From the NCBI GenBank assembly GCA_016716835.1, contig JADJUW010000002.1, positions 124,001 to 188,000 on the forward strand: a stretch of DNA of 64,000 nucleotides. The letters are read 5' to 3'. Positions 36,478 to 46,141 of the stretch are shown here, in pieces. Numbering within the stretch: position 1 is the first letter of the stretch; every line of letters begins with the position of its first letter. A program made the translations under genes and the position numbers. The notes beneath the pieces were generated by a model. It searched no databases. It had not been told where the DNA came from and saw only the letters and a program-made list of their open reading frames with translations. This stretch comes from Myxococcales bacterium (GTDB lineage Bacteria > Myxococcota_A > Polyangia > Haliangiales > Haliangiaceae).

Positions 36478-38856
36478 ATGCGATTTTTTCGCGCGGCGAT
36501 CGGCCTGGGCTTTGGCCTCGCCTTGGCAACAGCTTGTCAGGGCGCGCCCACCCGCGAGATTTCGTTGGTCGTCGAGGTCGTCGATGAAAACGGCGTGCCG
36601 CAAACCGTGGCGCTCGATGACGGCGCGCGCACCGTGATCACCAACGAACACGGCAAGGCCTCGCTGGCCGTGGCCCAGCCGACGGTCATCGTTGCCAGCG
36701 GCGAGGGCGTGCTGGCTGAACCGTTCGTGGTCGGGTGGGGCGATGACGGCACCACGTTGCGGGTACAGGTGTGGAGCAATCTCAGCGGCACTAGATGGTC
36801 GCTCCATGCCACCGGCGATGTCATGTTTGGTCGCCGCTACAATTTTCCGCCCGAAGGCGAGCCTCTCATTCCCACGTCGGACATCGCCGGCGGCTCGCTC
36901 GATGTCATCGCCGCCATCCGGCGCATGTATGTCGCCGCCTCGGTGCGCGCGACCAATCTCGAGACCGTCGTCTCTAACCTGCCCGCGGGTAACATCTATC
37001 CCGGCAAGCGCTTCATCTTAAATAGCCTCCCCGAGACCCTGGCGGCGCTTGCCGCGCTTGAGGTCGACGCGGTGTCTTTAGCAAACAACCACGCGCGCGA
37101 CTACCTCGACGAGGGCGTGCTCGAGACCGTGCAGCACTTAGACGCCGCGGGCTTGCCGTGGTTTGGCGGCAGCTACGACGCCTCCCTGGGCGACGCTCCG
37201 CTCTATGTTGAAACGGCCGGCATCACCATCGGCTTTCTCGCGTGGACAACTGTCGACGGCGATTTCGTCAACGACAGCTATCCGACCGATAAGGCCGAGA
37301 CCCCGACGAATCTAGATCCAGACGAGGCCTGGCAGTATGATGCAAGATCGTGGGGTTACGCCGGCAAGACGTTTACGGCCGCCACCGCGCCGCGGCGCAT
37401 CGGCAGCGCGTGGCGGCTCTTTCGCGATGCCGAAGCGACGATGAGCGAGGTCGACGTCGCCGCGTCATGGGCGTCGCTGATGGCGGTGTATCCCGAGTTG
37501 CAAGATTGGGTGGCACGGCGAGGCCACGGTGGCGCCACCGGCTGGTCCGACGCGCGGCTGCAAAAAATTACCGAAACCAAGGCGGTGGCCGACGTTGTCG
37601 TGGCGCAGTTTCACGCTGGCTTTCAATTTCAGCCGGCGCCCTCGAGCGCGGTGCGTCGCAATGCCCACGCCGCAATCGACGCCGGCGCCGACATCGTGAT
37701 CTGCCACCATCCACACGTGCTGCAAGGCGCCGAGTGGTACAAGGACAAGCTAATTATTTATAGCCTTGGCAATTTCATCTTCGACCAGGATTTCTTGTCG
37801 ACGTATTCATCGGGCATCCTGCGCACGGTGTGGGACGGCGGCGAGCTGTTGCAGGCGCGCTTTTTACCGTCGGAGATCGTTGGCTACAAGCCGCGGCCGG
37901 TGTCGGATTTGGCGGCGCGCACGACCATTCGTCGCCTCGCGGAAATGAGCTTAATGTCCGCCGAATCGGAACGCGGCGATGACGGTGGCATTCGCGTTTG
38001 GCGGGCGGACCCGCTGCCAGGTACCGCGCAGGCGAGCCTAGAATTCGTGCGCAATTCGGCAATCATCGGCAAGTCGCTACCGACGCCAACGACGAGGCAG
38101 GTGAGCCTTAACCCCGGCACGACCGTGGCGCTGCCGCGGCAAGGCCTGCGCCTGGCGCGCCTTTTGGCCGCCAACGTCGATGTCGGGCGCGAGCTCTTTC
38201 ACTGGGGCCATTTCGAGGACGAGTTTGCCGACGCGCTCGAGACATGGGGTGCGCATTGGGCACTCACCGCGGGCCGTAAGTTCGTCGAGCTAAATGGCGA
38301 GGCGGTGGCGGGTTTTGGCTATTTGCGCCTGTATCGCAATTCGCGCAGCAGCGCGGTGGTGACGGCGCGGCCGGTGGCGCGGGTGCCCTTGTACCAACAT
38401 CGCCTCTACGAAAATTCCAATGACCAGGCCGTGCCGCTCGATCCGGACGCGACCTACACCATGCGCGCGGTGGCACGTCGATCCGGCAGCGGGGAGCCGG
38501 CGTTTCGCCTCGACCTCTATCTCTTCGACGATACCAACCCAACCGAGGATCCGACGTCGGAAGCCATTGGCCAGCGCACCCTGGAGGTTGACATTCCGGG
38601 CGATGGCGAGTGGCACCAGGTAGAGGTGGAGGTGCCGCCCAGCACGTTTGTCGCAGGCAACAAATATGCAAATATGGTCATGCTCTATGTAACGCTTGGC
38701 GTGCCGGACATAGGCGAGAGCCGGTTTGACATCGACGAGATGACCTTGGTCGAGTGGCGTCCAGCCGACGCCATGCCGGCGCTGTATGGGGTGTATGACT
38801 ACGTGCGCAATCGCGGCGGCACCAAGGTTGAAGTAGACATTAGCGAGTTACCGTGA
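36478..38856 (+). CDS. capA: CapA/PgsA-like capsule lipoprotein (metallophosphatase fold)
   Basis: A 792-aa lipoprotein (lipobox ALATAC, Cys20). A short beta domain (about 27-105) leads into the CapA domain (about 113-470) with its metallophosphatase-like motifs: HATGDVMFGRR, ATNLETVVS, SLANNHARDYLDEG, DVVVAQFHAGFQF, ADIVICHHPHVLQGAEWY and IIYSLGNFIFDQ. CapA/PgsA works with the CapB-CapC synthase in assembly and transport of poly-gamma-glutamate. The C-terminal 300 residues are strand-rich, with a carbohydrate-binding-like block (WHQVEVEVPPSTF...). It is now 5.7 kb from capB because of the inserted island, and may need its own promoter. Confidence 0.9.
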   Translation: MRFFRAAIGLGFGLALATACQGAPTREISLVVEVVDENGVPQTVALDDGARTVITNEHGKASLAVAQPTVIVASGEGVLAEPFVVGWGDDGTTLRVQVWSNLSGTRWSLHATGDVMFGRRYNFPPEGEPLIPTSDIAGGSLDVIAAIRRMYVAASVRATNLETVVSNLPAGNIYPGKRFILNSLPETLAALAALEVDAVSLANNHARDYLDEGVLETVQHLDAAGLPWFGGSYDASLGDAPLYVETAGITIGFLAWTTVDGDFVNDSYPTDKAETPTNLDPDEAWQYDARSWGYAGKTFTAATAPRRIGSAWRLFRDAEATMSEVDVAASWASLMAVYPELQDWVARRGHGGATGWSDARLQKITETKAVADVVVAQFHAGFQFQPAPSSAVRRNAHAAIDAGADIVICHHPHVLQGAEWYKDKLIIYSLGNFIFDQDFLSTYSSGILRTVWDGGELLQARFLPSEIVGYKPRPVSDLAARTTIRRLAEMSLMSAESERGDDGGIRVWRADPLPGTAQASLEFVRNSAIIGKSLPTPTTRQVSLNPGTTVALPRQGLRLARLLAANVDVGRELFHWGHFEDEFADALETWGAHWALTAGRKFVELNGEAVAGFGYLRLYRNSRSSAVVTARPVARVPLYQHRLYENSNDQAVPLDPDATYTMRAVARRSGSGEPAFRLDLYLFDDTNPTEDPTSEAIGQRTLEVDIPGDGEWHQVEVEVPPSTFVAGNKYANMVMLYVTLGVPDIGESRFDIDEMTLVEWRPADAMPALYGVYDYVRNRGGTKVEVDISELP

Positions 38857-38885
38857 GGCCATGGGCGCGGCCCCGCCAGGGTGGG

Positions 38886-40394
38886 CTAACGACGAGGCGC
38901 GCGTGGCGCGGCAATGCGGGGTCTTTTCGCCTGCGGCGCCGCGGACTTGGCGCCGCTTTGCCGACTGCCGCCAAGGTCGTGCGGGCCGCGGATGCGCGCC
39001 TGCTTGGGCGCAAGGGCCCCTGGCTTCCTGGGCGGCTTGGGCTCATGCGGCAGCGAAGTCAGCTTGCGAGCCGCCAACTCGCCAATCCGGCCTGGCTGGC
39101 GCGACATAATTTTTAAGAGCTCAACCTTCCACGGCGGTATCATTAGCTCGCCCGGTAGGGCATCGCCGCTATCGCGATGCGTTAGCAGCGCTTGACGAAT
39201 CGCGGCCGCATTGGGGCCATCGGCGAGGTGGGTGAACAATTCGATGCCTACAGCGGCCTGCACCTCTTGAGCCGTCTTGATAAACGGTTTAATGCCCGAG
39301 ACCATCAGAAATGGGTCCTGCACGTTTGGCGCGATAATGCTAATGGGCCGCGCAAACTGCAGCGCCTCGCCAAGCGACAGCGCACGCCCCGAGGCGTCCT
39401 TGTTAGGCACGATGATGCCGACGCGAAAGAAGCCCGCCGGCTTGGGAGCCCGCTTGCCATTGTGGGTGAGCACCTCCGACTTTACGGTGACGGTCTTGCC
39501 ATGGACGTCGGTATAGGTCACGGGCGACCACACCGGGCCGGCATAATTGTAGATTTCATAGTCACCGTCCGCGGCTATGCGTTGAAACGATTTCTCGGCG
39601 TCGCGATACACCCCCGCGTTAGAGTACTCAGCCTGCGGAAAGGCATTGTCGTTGACCGCAAAGGTCGCCATTTGGTCCGCGCGGCTCTGCGTCGCCTCGG
39701 CGCTCGGCATGATATGGCCGCGCGACAACTTGGTCAGCTGAAACAGGCCGCGAAAATCGTCTTGCAGCTCATTGGTCTTCCAGTCCCGCGGCACGTCGGG
39801 GCCACGCCACGCGGTGTTGTCTGGCCGGAGCGCCGGGCCGTCGACGTCGGGATCTTTGGTCATCCACATCGTCACCACGGTGCCTGCGCGAATTGTGCCA
39901 GGTGTTTCGGCAATCGGCGTGACATCGGCGATGATGCTGACGAAACGCCCAACGTTCTTGACCATAAGCTTGTCGCCAAAATTCTTGGTCAGCGTGGGAA
40001 TCCCGAGGCGGGCTTGCCCTGCGCCACGGGTCGCGAGCTGTTGCGTGATGGCGCCAAGCCGAGGTCCCGCGACGTTCATGCCGTCGACGTCGCCGGCAAG
40101 CAGGCTTTGCCGGAGGCGCTCGCTGATGCCAAATTTTTTCGCGGTGGTGACCGGGGTGGCGTTGTCGTTCGTCGCGCCGTCGGTGGCCGGCAGGCGTTGT
40201 TCCCACGCGGCGGCATCAGCGCTCGTGATGGCGGGCATGCCCTTGATGGGCGCGGCGGTAATCCCGACGACGCGCGGCGGCTCGGGTTTTACATCGGCCC
40301 AACCTACCTGGGCGGTCGCCAAGGCAAGGATCGTCGCGGTGCAAAGTGCCACCAAGGGTTGCCAGCGGTTGAGCATGCGGTTGTTCGGCTTCAT
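38886..40394 (-). CDS. DNA/RNA non-specific endonuclease, secreted
   Basis: A 502-aa protein with a signal peptide (VALCTATILALATAQVGWA). The nuclease domain (about 130-330) carries the NUC-family motif as LSRGHIMPSAEATQ (near 227) followed by FAVNDNAFPQ; the family norm is DRGH...N.SPQ, so the first Asp is Ser here while the catalytic His and metal-binding Asn are kept. A C-terminal basic tail (PKPPRKPGALAPKQARIRGP...) of about 75 residues is rich in Lys, Arg and Pro and could bind nucleic acid or cell wall. It converges on capA, with 29 bases between stops. Likely role is nutrient nucleic-acid degradation or predation. Confidence 0.8.
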   Translation of the reverse strand: MKPNNRMLNRWQPLVALCTATILALATAQVGWADVKPEPPRVVGITAAPIKGMPAITSADAAAWEQRLPATDGATNDNATPVTTAKKFGISERLRQSLLAGDVDGMNVAGPRLGAITQQLATRGAGQARLGIPTLTKNFGDKLMVKNVGRFVSIIADVTPIAETPGTIRAGTVVTMWMTKDPDVDGPALRPDNTAWRGPDVPRDWKTNELQDDFRGLFQLTKLSRGHIMPSAEATQSRADQMATFAVNDNAFPQAEYSNAGVYRDAEKSFQRIAADGDYEIYNYAGPVWSPVTYTDVHGKTVTVKSEVLTHNGKRAPKPAGFFRVGIIVPNKDASGRALSLGEALQFARPISIIAPNVQDPFLMVSGIKPFIKTAQEVQAAVGIELFTHLADGPNAAAIRQALLTHRDSGDALPGELMIPPWKVELLKIMSRQPGRIGELAARKLTSLPHEPKPPRKPGALAPKQARIRGPHDLGGSRQSGAKSAAPQAKRPRIAAPRAPRR

Positions 40395-40624
40395 GGTGGC
40401 TTTCTCGGCTTGGGGCTAGTCGCTAGCAAGGGTGCAAGCCATGTGCCACGCGGGACGCGTGCGCAGACTTGCCGCTGCTACGGGCCAGAGCCAAGGGAGG
40501 GCGCGCTAACTCGTCCGACGATAAGATTCGCGTGCGGAGCGTCGCCTGATGGGGTTTGTTGCCCCCACTGGTGCCAGCCGTGGCTGGTCCCCTAGTCGGC
40601 GGGACCAGGCGCCGTCGGTACCTT

Positions 40625-42469
40625 TTAGTTCGGCGCGCCGATGGTCGCCGCCGTGCTGGCAAAATCGGCTAGGTCGTCACCGGTATCGGCCTGGTCGGGC
40701 ACGCGTGAAATGGTTTCGTCATTGAGGCCCGACGAGGCGCCGTCCTTGCCAACGCCTGGTGCGCCGTTGTTTGGGCCATCGCCGCCACGATCGGTTGAGG
40801 CAAAGACGCCGCCGATTTCGACATGATCGAGTAGGATCCCGTTGGCATCGCGCAACTCAAGAAAAATGTTTACCGGCAACGCACCCACGGGATTGCCGAC
40901 GACGATGCGGTCGCCTGCCACCGAGGCCGCGAGAATGCCGCTGCCAATCACGCGCGCGTTGCTTGTGCTCAGCCGTGTCACCACGCGCGCCTCCTGCAAG
41001 AGATTTGGGCCGGTATAGACAATGAGCTGATAGTTATTCAGGTTCGTAACGCCCGGCATTAGATTAACCAGCTCGATCCATTCATCGTCTGAGCCCGCCA
41101 GGCCCGTGCCCGGGATGTCGTCAAACGGGACGTTATTGCCCCCGACGCTATCGCGCCAGTCTGGCACCGGCGACACGCGTACCTCGGTAATCATCATCGA
41201 GCTTGGATCAGCAGGCTTGCTCTCAATGGTGATGGAAAATAGCTCAGAGGCCACCATCACGTTGCCGACGCGATCTCTCACGCCGCCGGGACCGCCCGCG
41301 ATCGAAACATCAACCGTGCTGCCAAACGGAAAGACGCCGATCGGCACCAACACCACGGTGGTGTCGTCGTTGAGAAAACGAGCGGGGCCGAGCGCAATCG
41401 GCGTGTTATTCACTTCGACGACGATGACGCCCGGGGCGTCGATGGAGGCCGGATCGACGCCCTCGCTAAAATTGATGGTAATGGCGGTCGAGACCGATCG
41501 GCCGCTACCGGAGGTATGCGATACGACCACGGGAGCCACGGCCTCGGGTGGGAAAATAGGATTAATGTTGGCCGCGCCGGGCGTGGCGAACATCGCCTCA
41601 AAATCGTTGATATCGTGGCCCGTGTCGGCAAAGCCATTAGGGCGCGCAATCACTTCGTCAAACGCCCCCCGGGCAAAGCCGTTGCTGGTGCCGTTAGGTG
41701 CGCCATCGCCAACGCCGTCGCCTTCCATGTCGCGAGAAGGCGTAAGGCCCCCGATTTCTACGTCGTCGACGACGCGGGCCCAAGGATCGATGAGCGAAAT
41801 GTACGAGTCGGTCGAAGAGGCGCCGGTCGGGTCGCCGATGACGAGGTAGCCACCGGGCAGAAACGCGCCAAGCGTAGAACCCGACGAGAAGGCCATGACG
41901 CCATCAATGCCGAGGCGCGTTTGTTTAACCTCGGTGTCTTTAATCGTGAGGATCCAATTGGTCAGATCGACGGTGTCGGTGCCGGCGTTGTAGATTTCGA
42001 CGAATTCATCATTGCTTGAAATCGTGCCGTTGCCCGGGGGACCCAGATACGAAGGCACGGCGCCGCTGAAATCATGTTGCGGTGACAAGCAGACCTCGCT
42101 AATGACGATATTGGCCACGGTTGGCGGCGGTCCATCTGGGGTGCCGTCAATAGCGCCGTCGCCAGCCCCATCGCCGCCACCGTCGGCGCCGCCATCGCCA
42201 CTGCCGTCCGTCGCGCCATCATTGCCGCCGTCGCCACCACCATCTTGGCCGCCGTCGCTGCCATCATTATTGCCGTCGGTTGGCCCGTCGCCCGCACCGT
42301 CATTGCCGCCGTCGTCGCCGCCATCTTCCATGGCATCGGCGCCCCCATCAGGATCTTCAGGTTGACGATTGTCGCCACAGCTAAGCACGAAGGCCGCGCC
42401 AAACGCGCACACCCATGCCCATCGGCGTGCCGCCGAAGCGCTTTCACGTGGTGCGTGGATGCCGATCAT
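40625..42469 (-). CDS. Lamin-tail domain lipoprotein with Asp/Gly-rich linker
   Basis: A 614-aa protein with signal peptide and lipobox (AAFVLSC, Cys31). Residues about 36-112 are an Asp/Gly-rich tract (DGGDDGGNDGAGDG...), a flexible or calcium-binding linker. Two lamin-tail domains follow, at about 118-255 (ISEVCLSPQHD, NDEFVEIYNAG, DTVDLTNWIL) and about 405-600 (ITEVRVSP, DDEWIELVNL), with an SbsA-type Ig-like domain between (SVSTAITINFSEGVDP). Such proteins are common on myxobacterial surfaces; their partners are unknown. Monocistronic by position. Confidence 0.85.
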   Translation of the reverse strand: MIGIHAPRESASAARRWAWVCAFGAAFVLSCGDNRQPEDPDGGADAMEDGGDDGGNDGAGDGPTDGNNDGSDGGQDGGGDGGNDGATDGSGDGGADGGGDGAGDGAIDGTPDGPPPTVANIVISEVCLSPQHDFSGAVPSYLGPPGNGTISSNDEFVEIYNAGTDTVDLTNWILTIKDTEVKQTRLGIDGVMAFSSGSTLGAFLPGGYLVIGDPTGASSTDSYISLIDPWARVVDDVEIGGLTPSRDMEGDGVGDGAPNGTSNGFARGAFDEVIARPNGFADTGHDINDFEAMFATPGAANINPIFPPEAVAPVVVSHTSGSGRSVSTAITINFSEGVDPASIDAPGVIVVEVNNTPIALGPARFLNDDTTVVLVPIGVFPFGSTVDVSIAGGPGGVRDRVGNVMVASELFSITIESKPADPSSMMITEVRVSPVPDWRDSVGGNNVPFDDIPGTGLAGSDDEWIELVNLMPGVTNLNNYQLIVYTGPNLLQEARVVTRLSTSNARVIGSGILAASVAGDRIVVGNPVGALPVNIFLELRDANGILLDHVEIGGVFASTDRGGDGPNNGAPGVGKDGASSGLNDETISRVPDQADTGDDLADFASTAATIGAPN

Positions 42470-42586
42470 TAAAGATAATGATCGAGCATTTCGCGCCTAG
42501 ATGCAAGGTTGGCGCATGTGGGCAGCCACCCTACTATGGCGCTGGATAGCGCCAGCGTTGGCATTAGCGACGATCTGTGCGATCGA

Positions 42587-44659
42587 TTACTTATCTAAGG
42601 TGCTCATGGGCGTCGCCGGTGGCGCGAGTTGTACCGAGAACACAAAATTCGCCTTCGGCTGTCGCAAGTATCGCTCCCGAATCACCGCTTGCGGCACGGT
42701 CGCGCCATCGACATGCCGCGTCGCGAGCGCACGCGCTCCCTTGCCGTCGCCCCGCGCCTTGATGCCAGCGACGGTCGTCATCATGTCATTGACCGCGGCA
42801 ATAAGTTTTTCGCGCACGATTACGAACGCGCCGATATCGCTACCATTGGCTGCCATCACCGTGGCGTCCCAGCGCAAGGCGCCGCGCTCGATGAGAAAGC
42901 CAAGCTGAATCGCCGAGACGTTGCTGTACGTCTTGCGATCGCCGCCACCGGTGTACATGCCCTGCGAGACGTGCCCCATCGCCCACACGATGGCGTCGGT
43001 ATAGGTTGCGATCGCGAGCTCATCGCTGATGAGGCCCTTGCCGCGGAGAAATTCGATTAAGTAGAGCGCGCCGGTCTGGGCCTTGAGCTCCTCGAACACC
43101 GACGCGAGTGGCCCGCCGAACGCGACGTCGTCGGTCTTGCCAAACGCCTTGTATTCGTGCGCTGGCCCAAGATTGTGCATGGCCTCGTGCAAGATCGTCG
43201 CGAGCAGGCCAGGCTCGGCGGAGCCTTGGTAGGTCGCCATGCTGCTGGCATCGAGCATCGAGGCGGCTTGCTCGCGGCGTGCGGCGAGGCTGTCGGGATC
43301 GGTGTAGAGGTTGGTCATCGCGACGGTGCGGCCGCGGCCTTCGTTGGCGACCGGACCCCAGTTGGGCAAGCTCTGCCCGATGGTGGCTCCGAGCGCATCG
43401 CGGTCATCGCCGGCGTTGACCACGATGTCGATGAAATCTGGCAGATGAAAGGCGACGGTCCGCGCCTTGTATGGCTTACCCGCGCGTGCGGCGACGGCCG
43501 CTTCCATCTCTTGCTGCACCGGCGTTAGCTTTTTTTGCCAGGCAATCGAGCCCTGATTGATCAGGGCGAACGTGAGGTGAAAGCCCGCCTTGTGCGCGCA
43601 TGGCTCCCAATAGGTTTCGTCCGGCGCGACGCGCACGTACCATTTTGAGTTGTCGACGCTCATCTTGGCCCACGCCTCGTCAGCCGGCATCCAGTTGTTG
43701 TCGACAAAACTCTGCGCGGCCGCGAGCAGATAGGTGACCAGCGCATCCTCGCCCGTATCGGCGAGGCTCGCGGCGGCTTGCTTCAGCGTTTCGCTGATAC
43801 GCTTCATCTGTGGCTCGAACGCCGTCGTATACGGCACCGCGACCAGCTTGCCACCGTCCTCGCGCACGACCGAGAACGGGGTAAGCAGCGCCGCCGCATC
43901 CTTGTGGGCTTCGAGGGCCTGGCAGAATCCCTTGTCGTGTTGCGACAGCGCCGCCGCCTTGCCACTGGGTGGTAGCGACTTGGGATACACCCCGACAAAC
44001 GGCTTGGGGCTGCCCGCTATGGCGCTGCAACCAGCGATCGCTTCGGTGCCCGGCGCGACGCACTGAGGGCCGCGATTGCGGCGAAATAGGCTTTGCGCGA
44101 CGCGGTCTTTTGGATCGAGCTGCGTGGCGAGCTCGGCGACGCCTGTTTGCAATTGATAGAGTTCGTCGATCTGATCAGCCACGGCGAGCATATGGTGCGC
44201 AAACGCCTGATGGGGCGCAGGCATAGTTGACAGATCATTGCGCACCAGCGTCGGGCGCCCGGCATCCAAGTCTTTTTCTAGCGGCGTTGGACCGCCCGCG
44301 CGCAGTGCCGAGGCCTTAGATGTCTCGCTAATGGCGGTGGCGGCGGCGGCAAACGCCGGCGTAAAGGTACCGTCTTTCACCCACACAGGTTGGGTCCCAT
44401 AAAAAAGCAACGTCGCCACCTCGTCTGGCTCTATCGCCTCATTGCCGTTGGCGTCGGCGATCCAATAGATGGGCAGGTTCAGCCGCACCGCATAGCGATT
44501 AAAGGCGATGCGGCCCAGGCCCTTCCACGACGTCTTGGTGGCGGCGCGGGCCGAGGGCGTCGTCGCCTCTGTGGCGGCGGTTTTCATGGTCGGCGCCGGT
44601 TTTGGCCGTCCGCAGCTGGCGGCGAGCAGGGTAAGGCAGAGCGCAGAGATGAGCTTCAT
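42587..44659 (-). CDS. M49-like (dipeptidyl-peptidase III-related) metallopeptidase lipoprotein
   Basis: A 690-aa lipoprotein (lipobox LLAASC, Cys16). Near residue 69-80 an EF-hand-like loop (DANGNEAIEPDE) precedes the catalytic region. The zinc site is LHEAMHNLGPAHEY (about 489) with a downstream Glu in SVFEELKAQTGALY (about 525), the order seen in DPP III and its bacterial relatives (HExxxH/HExxH then EExxA). Here the motif is HEAMH, without the family's extra residue. It would cleave peptides in the envelope. Divergent from the MFS gene, with 98 bases between starts. Confidence 0.75.
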   Translation of the reverse strand: MKLISALCLTLLAASCGRPKPAPTMKTAATEATTPSARAATKTSWKGLGRIAFNRYAVRLNLPIYWIADANGNEAIEPDEVATLLFYGTQPVWVKDGTFTPAFAAAATAISETSKASALRAGGPTPLEKDLDAGRPTLVRNDLSTMPAPHQAFAHHMLAVADQIDELYQLQTGVAELATQLDPKDRVAQSLFRRNRGPQCVAPGTEAIAGCSAIAGSPKPFVGVYPKSLPPSGKAAALSQHDKGFCQALEAHKDAAALLTPFSVVREDGGKLVAVPYTTAFEPQMKRISETLKQAAASLADTGEDALVTYLLAAAQSFVDNNWMPADEAWAKMSVDNSKWYVRVAPDETYWEPCAHKAGFHLTFALINQGSIAWQKKLTPVQQEMEAAVAARAGKPYKARTVAFHLPDFIDIVVNAGDDRDALGATIGQSLPNWGPVANEGRGRTVAMTNLYTDPDSLAARREQAASMLDASSMATYQGSAEPGLLATILHEAMHNLGPAHEYKAFGKTDDVAFGGPLASVFEELKAQTGALYLIEFLRGKGLISDELAIATYTDAIVWAMGHVSQGMYTGGGDRKTYSNVSAIQLGFLIERGALRWDATVMAANGSDIGAFVIVREKLIAAVNDMMTTVAGIKARGDGKGARALATRHVDGATVPQAVIRERYLRQPKANFVFSVQLAPPATPMSTLDK

Positions 44660-44757
44660 GCGTGCAACCTACGCCAAGGCACAAAGCGTGTCTAGCCGGC
44701 GAAAACCTATCCTGTGGCCGCTTTGACGCGCGAACCGCGTGCTACCAATGATCGCCT

Positions 44758-46080
44758 ATGTTGCGCGCTGCCGCCGCTACCTGGCGAGCCTCGTTTGCCG
44801 GCCTGCCCCGCGCGGTATGGCTGCTTGCGCTGGTCTCGCTGGTCAATCGCTGCGGCGGCATGGTGCTGGCGTTTTTGGCGCTCTATCTCAAGGAGGCGCT
44901 GCACTTTGGCCTCGGCGAGATCGGCTATATCACCGCCTGCTTTGGCGTCGGCGCCATTGCCGGCGCGTTTGCCGGCGGCTGGCTGACCGATCGCTTCGGC
45001 TACTTCGCGGTGCAGTTTGGCAGCCTGGCGCTCAACGGCGTGTTGCTCATCGCGTTGCTCGAGGTGAAAACATTTTGGCCGATGATTGCATTCATGTTGA
45101 TGCTGGGCTTTATCACCGAGGTGTTTCGCCCTGCCAATAGCGTCGCGGTCCTGCGCGCGAGCAGCGCCAGCAATCGCACGCGTGCGTATTCGCTGGTGCG
45201 GCTGTCGTTTAACATAGGCTGGACGGTGGCGCCAGCCATCGGCGGCGTGGTGGCGTACTACCTCGGTTGGGCGTGGCTATTTTGGGCCGACGGCCTGACG
45301 TGCCTCGCGGCTGCGGCCTTTTTATGGTGGCGGGTGCCGCGTGATCTCGGCGCGGCAAGCGCCCCGGCATCGCCATCGCAAGCGGCACCTTTCGCATCGG
45401 CTACCGCCGGCGAAGCGGCGGCCACGATCGCCCCGAGCCTCGCCGCCTCGCCGCGCTCGGCATGGCAAGATCGCCCGTTCGTTTTGTTTTGGTGGTGCAC
45501 GTTTCTTGGCGCCATGGTGTTCTTGCCGATCGTGTGGTCGGTTCCGATCTACTACAAAGACGTGTTTGGCTGGACCGAAGCCCAGATCGGAGGATTGGCC
45601 GCGCTCAATGGCGCCATCGTTGCCTTGGTCGAAATGCCCTTAGTTTTTGGCCTCGAGGCCAAGTGGTCGCCGCTGCGCTTGGTGCGCTTTGGCATGGGCT
45701 TGTACGCCATTTCGTACGTTTGCCTACTTACGCTCGATGCCCAGGCTGCGCTGGTCGCCGGGTTGGGCTATACGATCGCGATCTCATTTGGCGAAATTTT
45801 CGTGATGCCGTTTTCGTCGACTTGGGTCTCGGTGCGCGCGGATGCCGCCGCCCAAGGCCAATACCTCGCGATGTATTCGCTCGCCTATGCCGTTGCCAAC
45901 GTGCTCGCGCCGCTGCTCGGCATGCACCTCGCGGCGCGCTTTGGCTACGGGGCGCTTTGGCTCGCTTGCATAGGCATGAGCGGCGCCGCGATGCTTGGGC
46001 TAGCCGTGTTGCGCCGCAGCGAACACCATGGCGTCGTAGCGCGCACATTACACGACCCATCGCAGCGCGCTGAAAGTTAA
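44758..46080 (+). CDS. MFS transporter
   Basis: A 440-aa protein with about 12 membrane segments and the MFS loop-2 signature (FAGGWLTDRFGYF, near 78-90). A longer polar stretch near residues 200-235 is the usual central cytoplasmic loop. The first half follows the drug/peptide-exporter pattern (NRCGGMVLAFLALYLKEAL), but the substrate cannot be told. Its own start follows a divergent intergenic region shared with the metallopeptidase. Confidence 0.88.
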   Translation: MLRAAAATWRASFAGLPRAVWLLALVSLVNRCGGMVLAFLALYLKEALHFGLGEIGYITACFGVGAIAGAFAGGWLTDRFGYFAVQFGSLALNGVLLIALLEVKTFWPMIAFMLMLGFITEVFRPANSVAVLRASSASNRTRAYSLVRLSFNIGWTVAPAIGGVVAYYLGWAWLFWADGLTCLAAAAFLWWRVPRDLGAASAPASPSQAAPFASATAGEAAATIAPSLAASPRSAWQDRPFVLFWWCTFLGAMVFLPIVWSVPIYYKDVFGWTEAQIGGLAALNGAIVALVEMPLVFGLEAKWSPLRLVRFGMGLYAISYVCLLTLDAQAALVAGLGYTIAISFGEIFVMPFSSTWVSVRADAAAQGQYLAMYSLAYAVANVLAPLLGMHLAARFGYGALWLACIGMSGAAMLGLAVLRRSEHHGVVARTLHDPSQRAES

Positions 46081-46141
46081 GGCGTCCCGAGCCAGGGATT
46101 CCTAGCTGAACTCTTGTTCCGCATGTTAAATTATCAATTGC

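Noticed and set aside
39192..40595. 467-aa open frame on the plus strand
   Set aside because: Antisense shadow of the non-specific nuclease gene, with Arg/His-rich, non-family sequence.
42100..42340. Short repeated units that look like a CRISPR or satellite
   Set aside because: They are in-frame GGN-GAN codons of the Asp/Gly-rich linker of the lamin-tail lipoprotein, with no constant repeat and spacer.
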